Positions 1-11,740 of a stretch of 64,000 nucleotides of DNA are shown piece by piece. Every line of letters starts with the position of its first letter. Position 1 is the first letter of the stretch. Both the position numbers and the translations under genes were made by a program. A model generated the notes under the pieces. The model searched no databases and was not told the DNA's origin. It saw only the letters and a list, made by a program, of their open reading frames with translations. Location: the NCBI RefSeq assembly GCF_902635505.1, contig NC_045429.1, positions 425,099,669 through 425,163,668 of the forward strand. Reading direction: 5' to 3'. The stretch is from Sarcophilus harrisii. Lineage: Eukaryota; Chordata; Mammalia; Dasyuromorphia; Dasyuridae.

Positions 1-769
1 TTTGGGATCATGCATAGACATTCTGTAACTGGTTTCTGCCTGATAATCATACAATGAATGGATTATCTTGGATTAGTGGGGGCTGTATAGCCAGAACTAG
101 GTGTGCATTTCAAAAGGTATTGGTTAACTTTATTCTTTTTCTCTTGATTTGACTTCTTCAATTCTTGTGAAAGACTGTGCTTTGAGGAGAGAAGCTTTGA
201 CACCTCCTCAACTTCAGCCTTGGATGAGGCCTATATTGTTAGTTCTTTGCCTCATTCTTTTATTTCTGGTAGAGATAGTAGGCTATGACCCTGTGAATTT
301 TGAAAGCACAGAAGAGTGAGTCATATCCATAGTTGCAGATGGATTTGAGACCTGAGTGATAAGGACCAGCTTTTGGGACCCAGTCTACTGGTAGTAGAGA
401 CAAAGGTTAATCCAAGAGTGATGACTCCTTTAGATAACTACATTTGGATGTGAACTTGGTAGGAAATATGCTATTCCAAAACTGCACTGTTTCAGTCTCA
501 GCATCCAGGGACTAAGGTGATACAGGTGAGGGTGTGTTCTCCAGGTTTTGGAAAGGGAAATATTTATATTTCTGTTCTTGCTAAATCATCAATGTTGTCA
601 AAGTTAAATGATTAAATGGAACTAAGGTTAATCACAAGCAGCTAACAGTGGAGGGAACCCAGAATGGGGGCTGGACCTGGTAGAAATAGAGAGATATATC
701 TGAAATCCTTTAAAGCTATCTCTAGAATGCTGTGGGTTTTTGTTGTTGTTGTTGTTGTTGTTGTTTTTT
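1..769. other. Intergenic, nothing recognised
   Basis: AT-rich, no coding region, no repeat I can name apart from the (TTG)n run near its end. Confidence 0.5.
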
Positions 770-1050
770 CTAGTAAATTAATTTTTAAATACACATTGCT
801 TTATGAATCATGTTAGGAGAAAAAAGTCAGAGCAAGAGGGAAAAACCATGGGAGAAATTAAAAAGAGAAGTGAACATAGAATGTGTTGATTTACATTGTC
901 TCCATAGTTCTTTTTGTGGAGGCAGATGACATTTTTTTATCCAAAGTCTATAGGGATTACTTTGGATCACTGAACACCAAGAAGAACCAAGTCTTTCATG
1001 GTTGATCATCACACATTCTTGCTGTTATTGTGTAAATCTTTCCAGGCCAC
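770..1050 (-). mobile_element. L1 3' end fragment
   Basis: Antisense of the marsupial L1 3' region (GATCATCACACATTCTTGCTGTTATTG). The same segment is found at 8675-9840. A (TTG)n run at about 738-767 precedes it. Confidence 0.7.
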
Positions 1051-1203
1051 AGGTCACAGTAGGAATGAACAATGGGTTTCGAAGGAAATAAATAGGCATA
1101 AAGAATGATAGGTGTCAGGAAATTGTGATAGCATGAAAGAACTTCCAAGCTCTAGATCATAGAAATGGACCACTTGTAACCAATGTACTCTTCCCCGGCG
1201 CGC

Positions 1204-1328
1204 CCCCAGACTACTGGGATTAAGTGGCTTGCCTAAGGTAACACAGCTAGCAAGTATTAAGAGTCTGAGGTCAAATTTGAACTCAGGTCCTCTTGACTTC
1301 AGGGCTGATACTCTATCCACTGTGCCCC
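1204..1328 (-). repeat. tRNA-derived SINE, MAR1/MIR-type
   Basis: Antisense SINE with GGTAACACAGCTAG, GAACTCAGGTCCTCTTGAC and CTCTATCCACTGTGCCCC. Confidence 0.75.
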
Positions 1329-1769
1329 ATGTACTCTTTCTGTCCCTCAAAGAGGGTTATTATTAGTCTAGTTTTTACCTTTCCTATTCATATACCTGCT
1401 TTGGTCCTGCTCTATCTCCTTCTCTAGTTCCTCTTCCTCTTCCCTCCCCCATGGTTCTGTTCTGTCCACCACTCTTTTTTGTATGTTACATTCCTGGCAG
1501 AATCCCTTAATTAATGGTATTTTAATTTCTTCTTTTATATGTGATATATTTGTAAGAAAGTAGATAGTAGAGCAAGAAAACACAAATTTGAGTCTTAGTG
1601 ATGACACTGACTAGCTGTGTGACTGAGTAAATCACATCAATTCTTTTAACTTCTATTTCTTAATATGTAAAAGATGGGTAATAATACTTGTGATTTCATA
1701 TGAAATACCTATTTTTCAATAGGGAAGAGGGAATGGTAAAGATTATTATCTCATACATAAGTAGTCAAC

Positions 1770-2000
1770 TCTTTTGTCACTTCATTCATAGACCATAGCT
1801 TGTTCAACCATTCTCCATTGATGGACATCCCAGTTAGGATTTTCTTGGCAAAAACACTGGAGTAGTTTACCATTTCCTTCTCTGGTGAATCCCTCTTTAT
1901 TATGATCTGCCCATTTCAAACACCCTGAACAGCACAGTCATAGTTTCACTGAGCTAATCAATCCTTTCTGCCATGACAAGGCAGTGATCCAGGAGGGGTT
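1770..2000 (-). repeat. L1 end and SINE/RTE-type tail remnant
   Basis: 1770-1830 is L1 3' end (CCATTCTCCATTGATGGACA). 1834-1890 is the antisense MAR1-type tail (TTTTCTTGGCAAAAACACTG). 1890-2000 is RTE-like. Confidence 0.5.
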
Positions 2001-2019
2001 TCTATATATTGTGTGTACT

Positions 2020-2540
2020 AAAATAGTTCCAATGATCAATCTCTGTATTTCTGAGCACAAAATTGTTTTGCCTGATTGTTAGGCCCTGGATAGAAGGCCA
2101 TACCTTCCTTCCTATGTTAAGTCCTGTATAGTGGGCCATATCCAACCCGCCCACCCCACTCTCCTTTTTCATTTATGCAATTAGACTTGGAAAAACTGAG
2201 TTTCAAAAGAAAACTTTAAACCTTGAGGTTCCGACTTCCCTTCACATACCATTTTGACACAATGAAGGATAGAAAAGAAAAACAGTCTCCAGGTGCGCTT
2301 CATCCTTGTCCAAAAACTACCTTGGGAATAGAATCATTGCCAAGGACAATCTCACGTCCTGCAGTTATGTTATAGCCACTTTCTATCCAAGAATAGTTCT
2401 ACTCCCTTGTCTGACAGGGCCTGAGCCACAATCTCCAAGCTGTAAATTCCAAGTTAACTCCTCTTTCCCTGCCCTCTCTTTCAAATAAAGATAATGGCTG
2501 CAAGACTAATTGCACTCTCAATTCTGTATTTTGTTTGCTA
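2020..2540 (+). mobile_element. Possible solo LTR
   Basis: A moderately GC-rich stretch with AATAAA at about 2485 followed by a pyrimidine/GT-rich tail and a poly(A) run at 2541-2560. I do not recognise the family and see no second copy in the window. Confidence 0.3.
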
Positions 2541-4159
2541 AAAAAAAAAAAAAAAAAAAAGCTTATATTTGTGCCTCAGTTGCTCTGGACTTAAATGCTT
2601 TTGGAGGTATATTCCCATTTTGGTCAGCTAGTATTCACGATTAAAAACAAACTCTTCTCACCTCAGTTTCTCTGATATTACATGATTCCTGCTTTGTAAT
2701 ATGGTTTGAGATCAGAGACTGTTAAGTTCCCTTCCTTCTCACTTGAAAAAAATAATGTCCTTGATTTTCTTAAATTTTTATTTGATTATTATTTTTCTAG
2801 TTTTATAACCTTTTACTAGTCTAGTTTGTAGGGTGCTAAATATGTAAGTTATTTTAGGTAGTTATACACTTTTATTATATTGTCTCTGCCTACAAATGAG
2901 TAATGAATAACTTTCCAATTATTTCAATCTAGTGTTTTGTAATTGTTCATATAGTGCCACAAGTATATAATTTGGAGGTCAATATTGCCACCTGGTGGCC
3001 ATGGAAGCAAAGAGAATGTTTGCCGGAACATAAATTGATAAATAAAAATGCTCTTCCTATCCTCTCTCTTCCCCTCATTGAAACCAGATCTCTGTGGATA
3101 ATTAGAGTTAGAGTTCCTGGAATAATGGAGCAAAACAGATACAGAAAAAAGAGCTTAATTAACATGGAGTTCAATCTTCATGCAGTTTGAAATTCATGAA
3201 GTACTTTTCTGACAATGATCTTATCAATTAGGTAATAGAAGTATTAACTCTGTTTTATAAATGACCCTCAGAAAGAGTATCATTGATCTTCTCAAAATCA
3301 CACTGATGACAAACTGCTTTCTGCCAGTTTTTTAAAATGTATTTTACATCCATTTATAATGTCTTATCTCTCTCCTGTCCTCCCTACTAATATTAAAATA
3401 TCTTTTAAAAAACAAAACAAAGAAAAAGAATAGTTCTAGAGTCTTTCAAAGTTTTCTCTAAAATGAACATGTATAGTCCAGCAAAATAAATCCCCATGTT
3501 GGCCATGCTATGTCTCTCTCTGCAATTTAAGTTCATTAATCTCTCTGTGTTTTATCATTGATCAGAATTCTAAAGTCTTTCAAAGTTATTTTTCCCTATA
3601 ATGTTGTCATTCTATAAATTGTTCTCTTAGTTCTGTTCACTTTATTCTCCAATTAAGGTCTCAGTTTCCTCCAAAACTCTCCATATATCATCATTTCTTA
3701 TAATAGATATGTACAAGATTCATTCCAAGTGGTGGAAGATAATCTTAAAGGATCCAATACTAGCAGCTAGAGCAGTTTTTTGAAATAGTATCCTAGAGAA
3801 TATGATGTTTTAGATGAATCTTGAAAGAAGCTAAACTCTTCTAAAAGGCAAAAGTGAGGAGCAAATGAGTTCCAGGAATGGGGACTCTGAAGAGATCTTT
3901 AAAGGATACCCCAATCAAAGAGTATGCCCTACTTGAAGATTTAATAAAGGAGAATGAAAAGGAATAGTTAGCAAAGGCAGAAAAAAAAAAAAAAACTGAG
4001 AAAATGGTATCATGAAAACGAAGTTAGCCTATCCAGAAGTAGATTGTCAACATTGTGAAATATTACATCTAAAAATTTAAGATGGGTTTAATAAAAAAAT
4101 GAAGGCAACTAATGTATTATAAAAATTCTTAGCTTATCTGATTTTTTAAACATTAAAGG
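2541..4159. other. Intergenic, nothing recognised
   Basis: AT-rich with a 20-base A run at the start. The short frames around 2954-3190 show no known domain. Confidence 0.5.
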
Positions 4160-4570
4160 AAACTAAATTTCTTTTCCAAAACAAAAAGAACTCATCACAA
4201 TTGAGGAAATCAAAGCATCAGAAACCATTTTGTCCAATTTTATGCAAATAAAACTGAAATTAAAGAAAATGGATGAATTCCCAAAAAATAAACACATGAA
4301 GAAATGAAGAGGCCACTCTTCCACTCTCTTTCTCTGACACAAAATAGGCAAAATAGAGAAAGAAAAGTGTAAGAAGCCTAATGAATATTGACATTAGCGG
4401 GCAGGCTAAGATAACATATTAGAACATATTAGAAAAGTTATATATTATAACTATGTTGGGTTTATTCAAGGAATACAAGGCTAGTTCTTAAAACATAGTG
4501 GGTCAAAAGGAAATCTCATAAGGTGCCATGGTTCATACTAGCCAGATTCTTTAGGCCATGACAATGTTTC
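4160..4570 (+). mobile_element. L1 ORF2 fragment
   Basis: Decayed reverse-transcriptase-region sequence with ITIEEIKAS-like codons and a TLFL..HKIGK-like stretch. Confidence 0.5.
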
Positions 4571-4639
4571 TATTGAAGACAACATCGTACTAATTACACT
4601 GAGGAACAAAATTTTACAAGATCTTCTCCACAAACACCA

Positions 4640-4990
4640 CAATTACTCAAAAGGAAAAGTGATCTCTTGACTTGCCCATGAATTGGATTTATTTGAAGCA
4701 GAGTTGCACAAAGTCATCATCCTCACTCTCTTCCAGAATCATCAAAGTCCAGTGGCAGGCCAAAAGTCAAGGATGATTGGTGATGGACTGAGGCGCAGTA
4801 AATGACCATTTTTGATCCCTAATCAAATTCTAAATGCTCCTTAGTGCCTGCTTCCACTGTTTTCATGGCCATTGGAAGAATTAGTTCTTATTTGTCCAAA
4901 TGGCCAAGGAAAGCCTTCATTGCTTGGGGTAGATATCCCCCTAACTTACTTTAGACTTGAGGCCCGTTGGTTGTACTCAATTTGGTTTAG
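4640..4990 (-). repeat. Marsupial high-copy interspersed repeat
   Basis: Inverted relative of 61776-62224, as shown by CAGAGTTGCACAAAGTCATC and CATCAAAGTCCAGTGGCAGG. Confidence 0.55.
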
Positions 4991-5654
4991 CTTATCTGCG
5001 ATGACATTTTTACCAGAGTACAGATCCACCTTTCTGTTTGCATAGACCTGAATCCTGGAATGAAGCTTAGATCTACTAAAACCTGACCCAAGCAATCATC
5101 CCTGATAAACTCAATCTATATTCACATCCATCAAAGAGATACAATAACTCAAAAAAGTCCCCAAAGCTACCATATCCTTTAACCTTTGGATTACAGCTTT
5201 ATGGAAGGAAAAAAAGGGCAAATAGAAACTGGAATAGTATAAGCCAAAAATGGTGCCTAAAACCAAAGCTTTGTAGGAAAGAAATTTTAAATTTAAGTTT
5301 AAAATTTGAAATTTAAATTACAAATAGAATTCATAAGATTCAACTCAAGCATAACAGAGGATTTTATTAATAGCAAATAGCTGTCATGGGCTGTTATCTT
5401 AGCATCCTATTGTTCAAAAAGTGATTCTGATACTCCTAAAAACCAAAAACTAGTAGAGAACAGTTAGGCAAAGAAAGCTTAAGGGTTATTTTCAAAGTTG
5501 CCTTTATTTTCCCATAATCTGAGAATGAGTTTCCATTTTCGGTTGTTTGAATTTGGCATATACAGATATCATGGATTTAGAAATGGAAGAGATTTACCTA
5601 GTGGCAGGTGAGTGAATGAGGCACCTTAAATCAAGACAGGCTTTCAAATGTATC

Positions 5655-5762
5655 ATGAACTGGAGTTCAAATTTTATCTCAAAAATGACTATTTATAGGA
5701 CATCGGGCAAGTCATTTAACCTCTCAGCCTCAGTTTTCTTATCTGTAAAATCCACATAATAA
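5655..5762 (+). repeat. MIR-type SINE
   Basis: GGGCAAGTCATTTAACCTCTCAGCCTCAGTTTTCTTATCTGTAAAAT-type core. A second, antisense piece follows at about 5840-5950. Confidence 0.65.
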
Positions 5763-5956
5763 CAGCATGTATGTTCTATGGATCTTGCCAAGATAAATAT
5801 TTGTAAAGCACTTTTTGTAAGCGCACTACACAAATTATTGCTATTTTCATCATCTGGCCCAGATGAGGCCCAGGGAAGTTATGTGATTTTTTCTAAGTCA
5901 CCCAAAAGTCAGGATTTGAACTCAAGTTCTTTGCCTTCAAATTCAGTTGCCTTCAA

Positions 5957-6016
5957 AGAAAGGATTGTTGTTACATCAAGGTCAGGTCATGCTTGCTGAG
6001 TCTTAGGAGTTTTCCA
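5957..6016 (+). repeat. 60-bp direct repeat, copy 1
   Basis: Starts AAAGGATTGTTGTTACATCAA and ends GTCTTAGGAGTTTTCCAGA. Nearly identical to 7805-7864. A poly(A) run of about 43 bases follows at about 6052-6092. Confidence 0.9.
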
Positions 6017-6047
6017 GATTGTTTTTCCACTGCAGCCCCTTGCTTAT

Positions 6048-6092
<45 letters not shown>

Positions 6093-6093
<1 letters not shown>

Positions 6094-7804
6094 TTGTTTT
6101 TCTTAATGTGCTTTTTTAAGCTCTCAATCCTATTTTAAAATTCCCTTCACAACTTACTGTTGAATTACAACATTATCCAATTAGGAAGCTGTTCAGATAT
6201 GTAGAGTGGAAAACCTCTTAGATAAATTCTTTTTTTTTTTTTTTTCTTTTCTTGATACACTACTATTTTCTAGTTTAAAAAAATTATATACCTCCCTATT
6301 TCCCACAATATGCATGTAAAAGCAACAAAGAATCACAGTCAGTGAATTATGGCTTCCTGAGGATAAAGAACATTTGGCCCACTATCAAGAAATAGAAAAT
6401 CTTAAATGCTATTATCCAGTCAGACCAATTTGAACATTTTTCTGGATTCCAGTCTCAATAAGTTAATTTGGTCCTAGTGAAATGATGCTTTGATGCTTAA
6501 AATAGTCCTTCCTCTCCTCACCACTGCTCCCAATGCACAAAGCACATTCAAAAGAACTAAACAGAGACTGTTTTATTTCATAATTCCATAGAAGAAAATT
6601 CTTCTTAAACGTCTTTATAATGGGAGAAAAAAATACATATATTTTCTGATCTAGAAATATATGTGCACCATAAAATCAAAGTTTGAGAAATAGTAGAGGC
6701 CTTAGAGACACCCAAACTCTTCATTTTAAATGTCAGAAAGGTCAAGAGACATTATGTGACTTACCCAACTCTTTAGTTGGTAGTAGAGATGTTAACACTG
6801 AAAGAAATGCTCAAAGAATCACAAACACTATTATATCTGAAAAATAATAAGATTAAAAAACAAAATCAAACCAAAGAGCTAACAGTGATCATAAACAAAA
6901 AGATTTTTTAATTCCGTTGGAGGAAGGAAATTATATATGTATGTAAGAACTTTCTCCCATACTGAGGAAACCTGCTTTATGTGGCAAATCTCAGTACATA
7001 TACTAGTTGTACCCACAGAGCTGTAGCTCTGACAATAAGGAACAGCAGCAACAATGAGGCAAATTTTATTCATAGTGATGAGGTTTGAATCCTCTTAATT
7101 CCTGGTGGTCATGAGGTTAGTGGCAATAAGAAAATTGTTAAAATCCCCTTTAATCGGCCACAGGTTTGAAGAAGAAAGAATTCACTTATTCCAGAATTAT
7201 TAATTGCAAAATGAAAGTTCATTTTTGGACAGAAATCAGTTTGCCAAGGGACTGACTTCTATAGTTGCAAAGACCTATTAGGGAAATGGAATTTGGCGTT
7301 GAGAATGCTTTCTCAGAGGGCAGAAGGGTCCTAGCAGCTGAGCAAGCTACCTTAGGCCTTCAGCAAAGAGCAAGTCCAGATATTGCCTTTTTTAAGAGTT
7401 GGGGGCTTCAGGACTCACTTCCCAGGCTTCGATGTTTATCAGTTTTCAGCCCAAATCTCCTATTGGAATTAACAACACTTCAAAGGGGCCTTTTGACCAG
7501 GATTTCTAATTGAATCAAAAGCTCTGGCATTCTGGAAAGATAACTTATTGGGGGGGGGAGGGGAGAGAGAGGAGAGGAGGTAGAAATATGCTTCCCCAGG
7601 AAGGGCTGAGACTCCACAGGGATCACAGATCAAAGGGCACACAACTTCAGTAAAGGGAACAGTTCTCCTCCCCCTTCAATAGCAGAGTTTCACGACTGGA
7701 ACATGGGTCCTGAAGATGTTTATCCACATTCAGGGACCTCCTGGGTCTGGTATGAAACAATTCTGAGATTTTCCTGTAGCTAAATTCACCCAAAGGGTGA
7801 GTAC
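6093..7804. other. Segment between 60-bp direct repeats, no gene
   Basis: AT-rich up to about 7150, then more balanced. The 7150-7860 part has the feel of an antisense LTR but I do not recognise it. A G-rich run lies at 7551-7583. Confidence 0.4.
6686..6790 (-). repeat. MIR-type SINE, decayed
   Basis: Antisense core with GTCAAGAGACATTATGTGAC. Confidence 0.4.
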
Positions 7805-7864
7805 AAAGGATTGTTGTTACATCAAGGTCAGATCTTGCTTGCTGAGTCTTAGGAGTTTTTCAGA
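7805..7864 (+). repeat. 60-bp direct repeat, copy 2
   Basis: Differs from copy 1 at about three positions by eye. Confidence 0.9.
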
Positions 7865-7929
7865 GCTAAATTCTCCCTTCCTTGGAGAAAAGTGTAATAC
7901 TATAAGCACTATGCAGGATCCCAAAGCAA

Positions 7930-8058
7930 TTGCTACTTGTTAGCTGTGTGACCTTAGCAAATCACTTCTCTCTGGGACAGTTTCCTCATCTATAAAAATG
8001 AAAGAGATAGATTAGATAGATCCTAAACTCACTTCCAGCTCTGATATTCTAGGATTCA
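7930..8058 (+). repeat. MIR-type SINE
   Basis: TTAGCTGTGTGACCTTAGCA and CAGTTTCCTCATCTATAAAA. Confidence 0.75.
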
Positions 8059-8529
8059 GTGAAAGACTGGAAAACACTCTAGCAAAAGAAATAAAGGGTC
8101 ATATTCTGCAGGAGGGAACAGCTGCAAGTATTACCCGGGATGGTAACCATGGCAACCTGAGGCCCTCTAGGCCACACATTGTTTGCTCAGGCAGAACCCC
8201 TTTTAAGTGCCAGCAGGAGTGGGAAGTGGGAAGACTTTATAAAGAGCCAATCAATCAATCAGCCAATGCTTACTCGAAGAAAGTAGTTCCACTTGCAAGT
8301 AATAAAAATAGTTCACATCTATCATCTTAAAAAACAAACAAACAAACAAACAAAAAAAAACTTTCCTCAATGTGTGTATTATTATTCTCATTTTCCAGGA
8401 TGAGAAAAATTCAGACTCCAGTTCAGTTGCTCATCCTATTAGGAAAATGGCTGTCAAGGACTCCAAACCAAGTCTCCTGACCCCAACCCTGCGTCTAAGA
8501 TCTGTGGTTTCCACTATGGCATTCTGTTT

Positions 8530-8655
8530 CTAGAGAGCATCTTGGACAAGCCAATTAAGCTCTGAGGGTTTTCTTCGTCTGCAAAATAAAGAGATTACTT
8601 GCATTAGATGACTTCTAAGGGCCCTTCCAGTTACAAATCTTGGAGCCTATTACAA
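8530..8655 (+). repeat. MIR-type SINE, 3' half
   Basis: GACAAGCCAATTAAGCTCTG ... CTGCAAAATAAAGAGATTAC, then GGGCCCTTCCAGTTACAAAT. Confidence 0.5.
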
Positions 8656-8674
8656 GAGCATTTACCTTTTTTTT

Positions 8675-9840
8675 TTTTTTAATTTTTTTTCTGATTAAAT
8701 GTATATTAATTTTTTTGATCCACAATTATTTATGAATCATGTTGGGAGAGAAAAACCAGAGCAAAAGGGCAAAACTACTGTTATGCCACAGTTCTCTTTA
8801 ATTGTCCTGACTCATTTCCCTGCACTAGTTTCCCTTGTCTCAGTTTCCTTAACTGTTCTGTCTCAATCCCCTAAACTGTAAAACTCCCCCTCTGATCCAT
8901 TAAGACTGGGGACCATTTGCTCTGGGGTTATAAATTGTTAATGCAAGCAAGATAAACAGGAGAGTAGACCTCCTGACTCTTTCCTGCTCTCAAGAATTCA
9001 CAATATCCCTCTAAAATATTCCAAGATACCTCACTGATATCTTTATTACTGTGTATTCAGACATCCTGTCTCTGGGTTTTTAGGATTTATGGCCTCCCCT
9101 ATCCTGACAGAAGTTTTCCCCTGCTTCTTACCTCTTTGTTTCTAAAAGGTATTTAAGGGTTTGAGGTTCTCCCATTCATTGCTGGAAGCTGGATGCTGGA
9201 TGCTGGATTCTTTGAGATGACAGTCTCCTCCAGCCCTGGGACCAACATGGATCCCTTGGTCCCAGTATATCTTTATTTCTGTCTGACTGGATAATTTGAG
9301 ATGAGAGTCCTGTCCAGTCAATTATACTCTCCAATTAATAAAATATTAAAAACTCTCTAATTTCTCTCCTGCCTGAGTTTCTCTGGCATTACACCACAAG
9401 AGAAAAAAAAAGCAGGCGAAAAAGAAAAAAACTGAACATGGCGTGGATTGATTTACATTCAATCTCCATAGTTCTTTTTCTGAATGCAGATGGAGTTTTC
9501 TAACCAAAGTTTGTTGGAATCATTGAACCGATGAGAAGAACCAAATCTTTCATAGTTGATCATCACACAATCTTGCTATTACTATATACAACGTATTACT
9601 GGTTCTGCTTGGTTTGCTCAGAATCAGTTCATGTAAATCAATCCATGTCTTTCTAAAATCATCATTTTTATGGAACAATAATATTCCATTACTTTCATAT
9701 ACCATAACTTATTCAGCCATTCTCCAATTAGTGGGCATCTATTCATTTTCCAATTCTTTGCTTCCACAAAAAGAGCTGCTATGAACATTTTTGCACATAT
9801 GGATCCTTTCCCCTCCTTTACGATTTTTTTTGGGGGGATA
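8675..9840 (-). mobile_element. L1 3' end, split by an LTR
   Basis: Antisense L1 3' region in two pieces around the LTR at 8779-9393. Typical stretches are CAGAATCAGTTCATGTAAA and ATTCAGCCATTCTCCAATTA. Confidence 0.8.
8779..9393 (+). mobile_element. Solo LTR inserted in an L1 3' end
   Basis: Starts TGTTATGCCACAG, ends CTCTGGCATTACA. L1 sequence continues on both sides (8675-8778 and 9394-9840). The flanks CTAC and CCAC may be a 4-bp target duplication with one change. Same family as 58789-59324 and 54599-55062. Confidence 0.8.
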
Positions 9841-10084
9841 TTATCTTATTTTCATATACTATTTACCTGTACTCCCAAATACATCATCTTTATTTAACCT
9901 TCACTATAAACACTATAACACTATAAAGCATGCAGAACACACATTATTATTATTATTTTATCTAATGTATCTATTCCATTGAGTTAACACTAGGATTCTA
10001 ACATTTCCCTTGAGTTATCACCTTGTTTCAAGTTCTGGTTCATAACACCATCTCATGAATTTAATAACTATTACCTCTATTCAC

Positions 10085-10190
10085 ACATATCTTATTTTAA
10101 ACATTTATTAAATGCCCACTTCGTTCCAGGCACTGTGCTAAGTATTAGAGACACAGAAAGAGGGAAGAGACAATTCTCAAGAAGCTCACA
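10085..10190 (+). repeat. L2/Mon1-like piece
   Basis: CATTTATTAAATGCCCACTT then CCAGGCACTGTGCTAAGTAT. A second copy is at 58395-58500. Confidence 0.55.
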
Positions 10191-10199
10191 TACATCCTC

Positions 10200-10807
10200 C
10201 GACATTCAATCAATATCACCTTTGCAACATCTCTTCAAAACACCTTCTCTCCTCATATTGCCCCCACCCTGGTGCAGGCCCTCATCTCCACACCTAGACT
10301 ATTATAAAAGCCTCCTGGTTGGTCTGCCTGCCGCTCCATGCTCCACTCAAATCCCCAAATGATTTTCAGAAAAATTCAGGTTCGATTTTGTCACGCCCCT
10401 ACTAAATCAACTTTTTTTTTTTTTTTTTTCCCGGACTACTAAATTCACTATAAAATTGTCTATCATTCAAAGCTCTTCATAATGTAGCTCTGATCTTACC
10501 TTTCTAGTAATTGCCCTCCCCCAGAAACTCTTTAATCCAATGACACCGACTTCCTTGCTGTTCAAAGAACTAGACATTCCATTCTCCCTCGGTTCCCGGC
10601 ATTTTCTCCGGCTGTTCCCCATGCCCCATCCTTTCCCCTCTCTCCCACTGGACTCCCTGGCTTCCTTCAAGTTCCAGCTAAAATCCCTTAATTCTAAAGC
10701 GCGAATTGTATTGTATTGATTATTTCCTATTTTCTCGTACATAGTTGTTTGCACCTTGAACCCTCCCTCCCATTAGATTTCAAAAGGCAGAAAGTCTTTT
10801 TTACCTT

Positions 10808-10857
<50 letters not shown>

Positions 10858-10860
10858 CAC
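10200..10860 (+). mobile_element. L2-type LINE 3' end with poly(T) runs
   Basis: Typical L2 tail: ATCTCCACACCTAGACTATT, then CTCTTCATAATGTAGC, ATTGCCCTCCCCCAG and CTGTTCCCCATGCCC. Interrupted by T runs at about 10411-10429 and 10810-10855. Confidence 0.65.
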
Positions 10861-11219
10861 CTATTGACTGGATGACTGATTTGCAAAAAGTCATACTACT
10901 GTTGATGAGAATAGAAAAAGCAGATTTTTGAGTGTGCGATGGGAATTGTTTGGGAATTGCACGTTTCCTTAACAAAAACGAATTCACCGACTCTTAGAAG
11001 TAAAAACGGATTGAATTAAAAATTACAAAAGATTTATATTAAAAATGTCCAGAAACTTAAAGTTGAGACTTCAATCTTTACAAATTCTTAAAAAAAAAAA
11101 AAAAAAAGACGGGAGAGAAAAGAAAAGGAAAAAGGAAGGGAGGGCAGAGGAAAAGGGAAGAAAGGAGACAAAAGAAGCAGATCAAGGTAACGCCTCTTCT
11201 AAGGGTGGAGGAGAAAGAA

Positions 11220-11283
11220 CCAATCAGGTGTTAAGCGCGAAGACTGCCTGTTTTCAATCAGGTCCGACAATACGTTATATAAG
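11220..11283 (+). promoter_or_regulatory. H4 promoter: CCAAT, Site II element, TATA
   Basis: A CCAAT motif sits at 11220-11224. At 11251-11268 the sequence TTTTCAATCAGGTCCGAC resembles the H4 subtype-specific Site II element, whose GGTCCG core is bound by HINFP to time transcription to S phase. TATATAAG follows at 11276-11283. The spacing puts the start site near 11305-11315, giving a short leader of about 35 bases before the ATG. Confidence 0.85.
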
Positions 11284-11323
11284 AGCAGAAATTGTGGGTG
11301 CTTGGTCAGTTTCCTTTCAGTAG

Positions 11324-11656
<333 letters not shown>

Positions 11657-11699
11657 ATCTGCAGCATTTTAGCTGGCCAGCCTGCCACGGAAAACCAAA

Positions 11700-11740
11700 G
11701 GCCCTTTTCAGGGCCAACCACATTCTTTTAAAAGAGCTGA
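11700..11740 (+). terminator. H4 histone 3' stem-loop and downstream element
   Basis: GGCCCTTTTCAGGGCC at 11700-11715 forms a 6-bp stem with a TTTC loop, the SLBP-binding signal of replication-dependent histone mRNAs. AAAGAGCTGA at 11731-11740 fits the purine-rich histone downstream element that pairs with U7 snRNA, so cleavage should fall in the bases between them. The stem differs from that of the other four genes by one base pair change that keeps pairing (C-G instead of T-A). An LTR appears to begin directly after this signal. Confidence 0.93.

Noticed and set aside
1197-1204. AscI-like GGCGCGCC as a vector join
   Set aside because: An isolated 8-mer within otherwise normal SINE-flanking genomic DNA; no vector sequence around it.
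10370-10410. tRNA gene suggested by GGTTCGATTTT
   Set aside because: Only a partial B box, no A box or foldable tRNA around it; it lies in an L2 tail. No tRNA gene was found in the window although histone clusters often have them nearby.
10810-10987. Frames with long poly-Phe or poly-Lys
   Set aside because: They arise from the poly(T) run at about 10810-10855.
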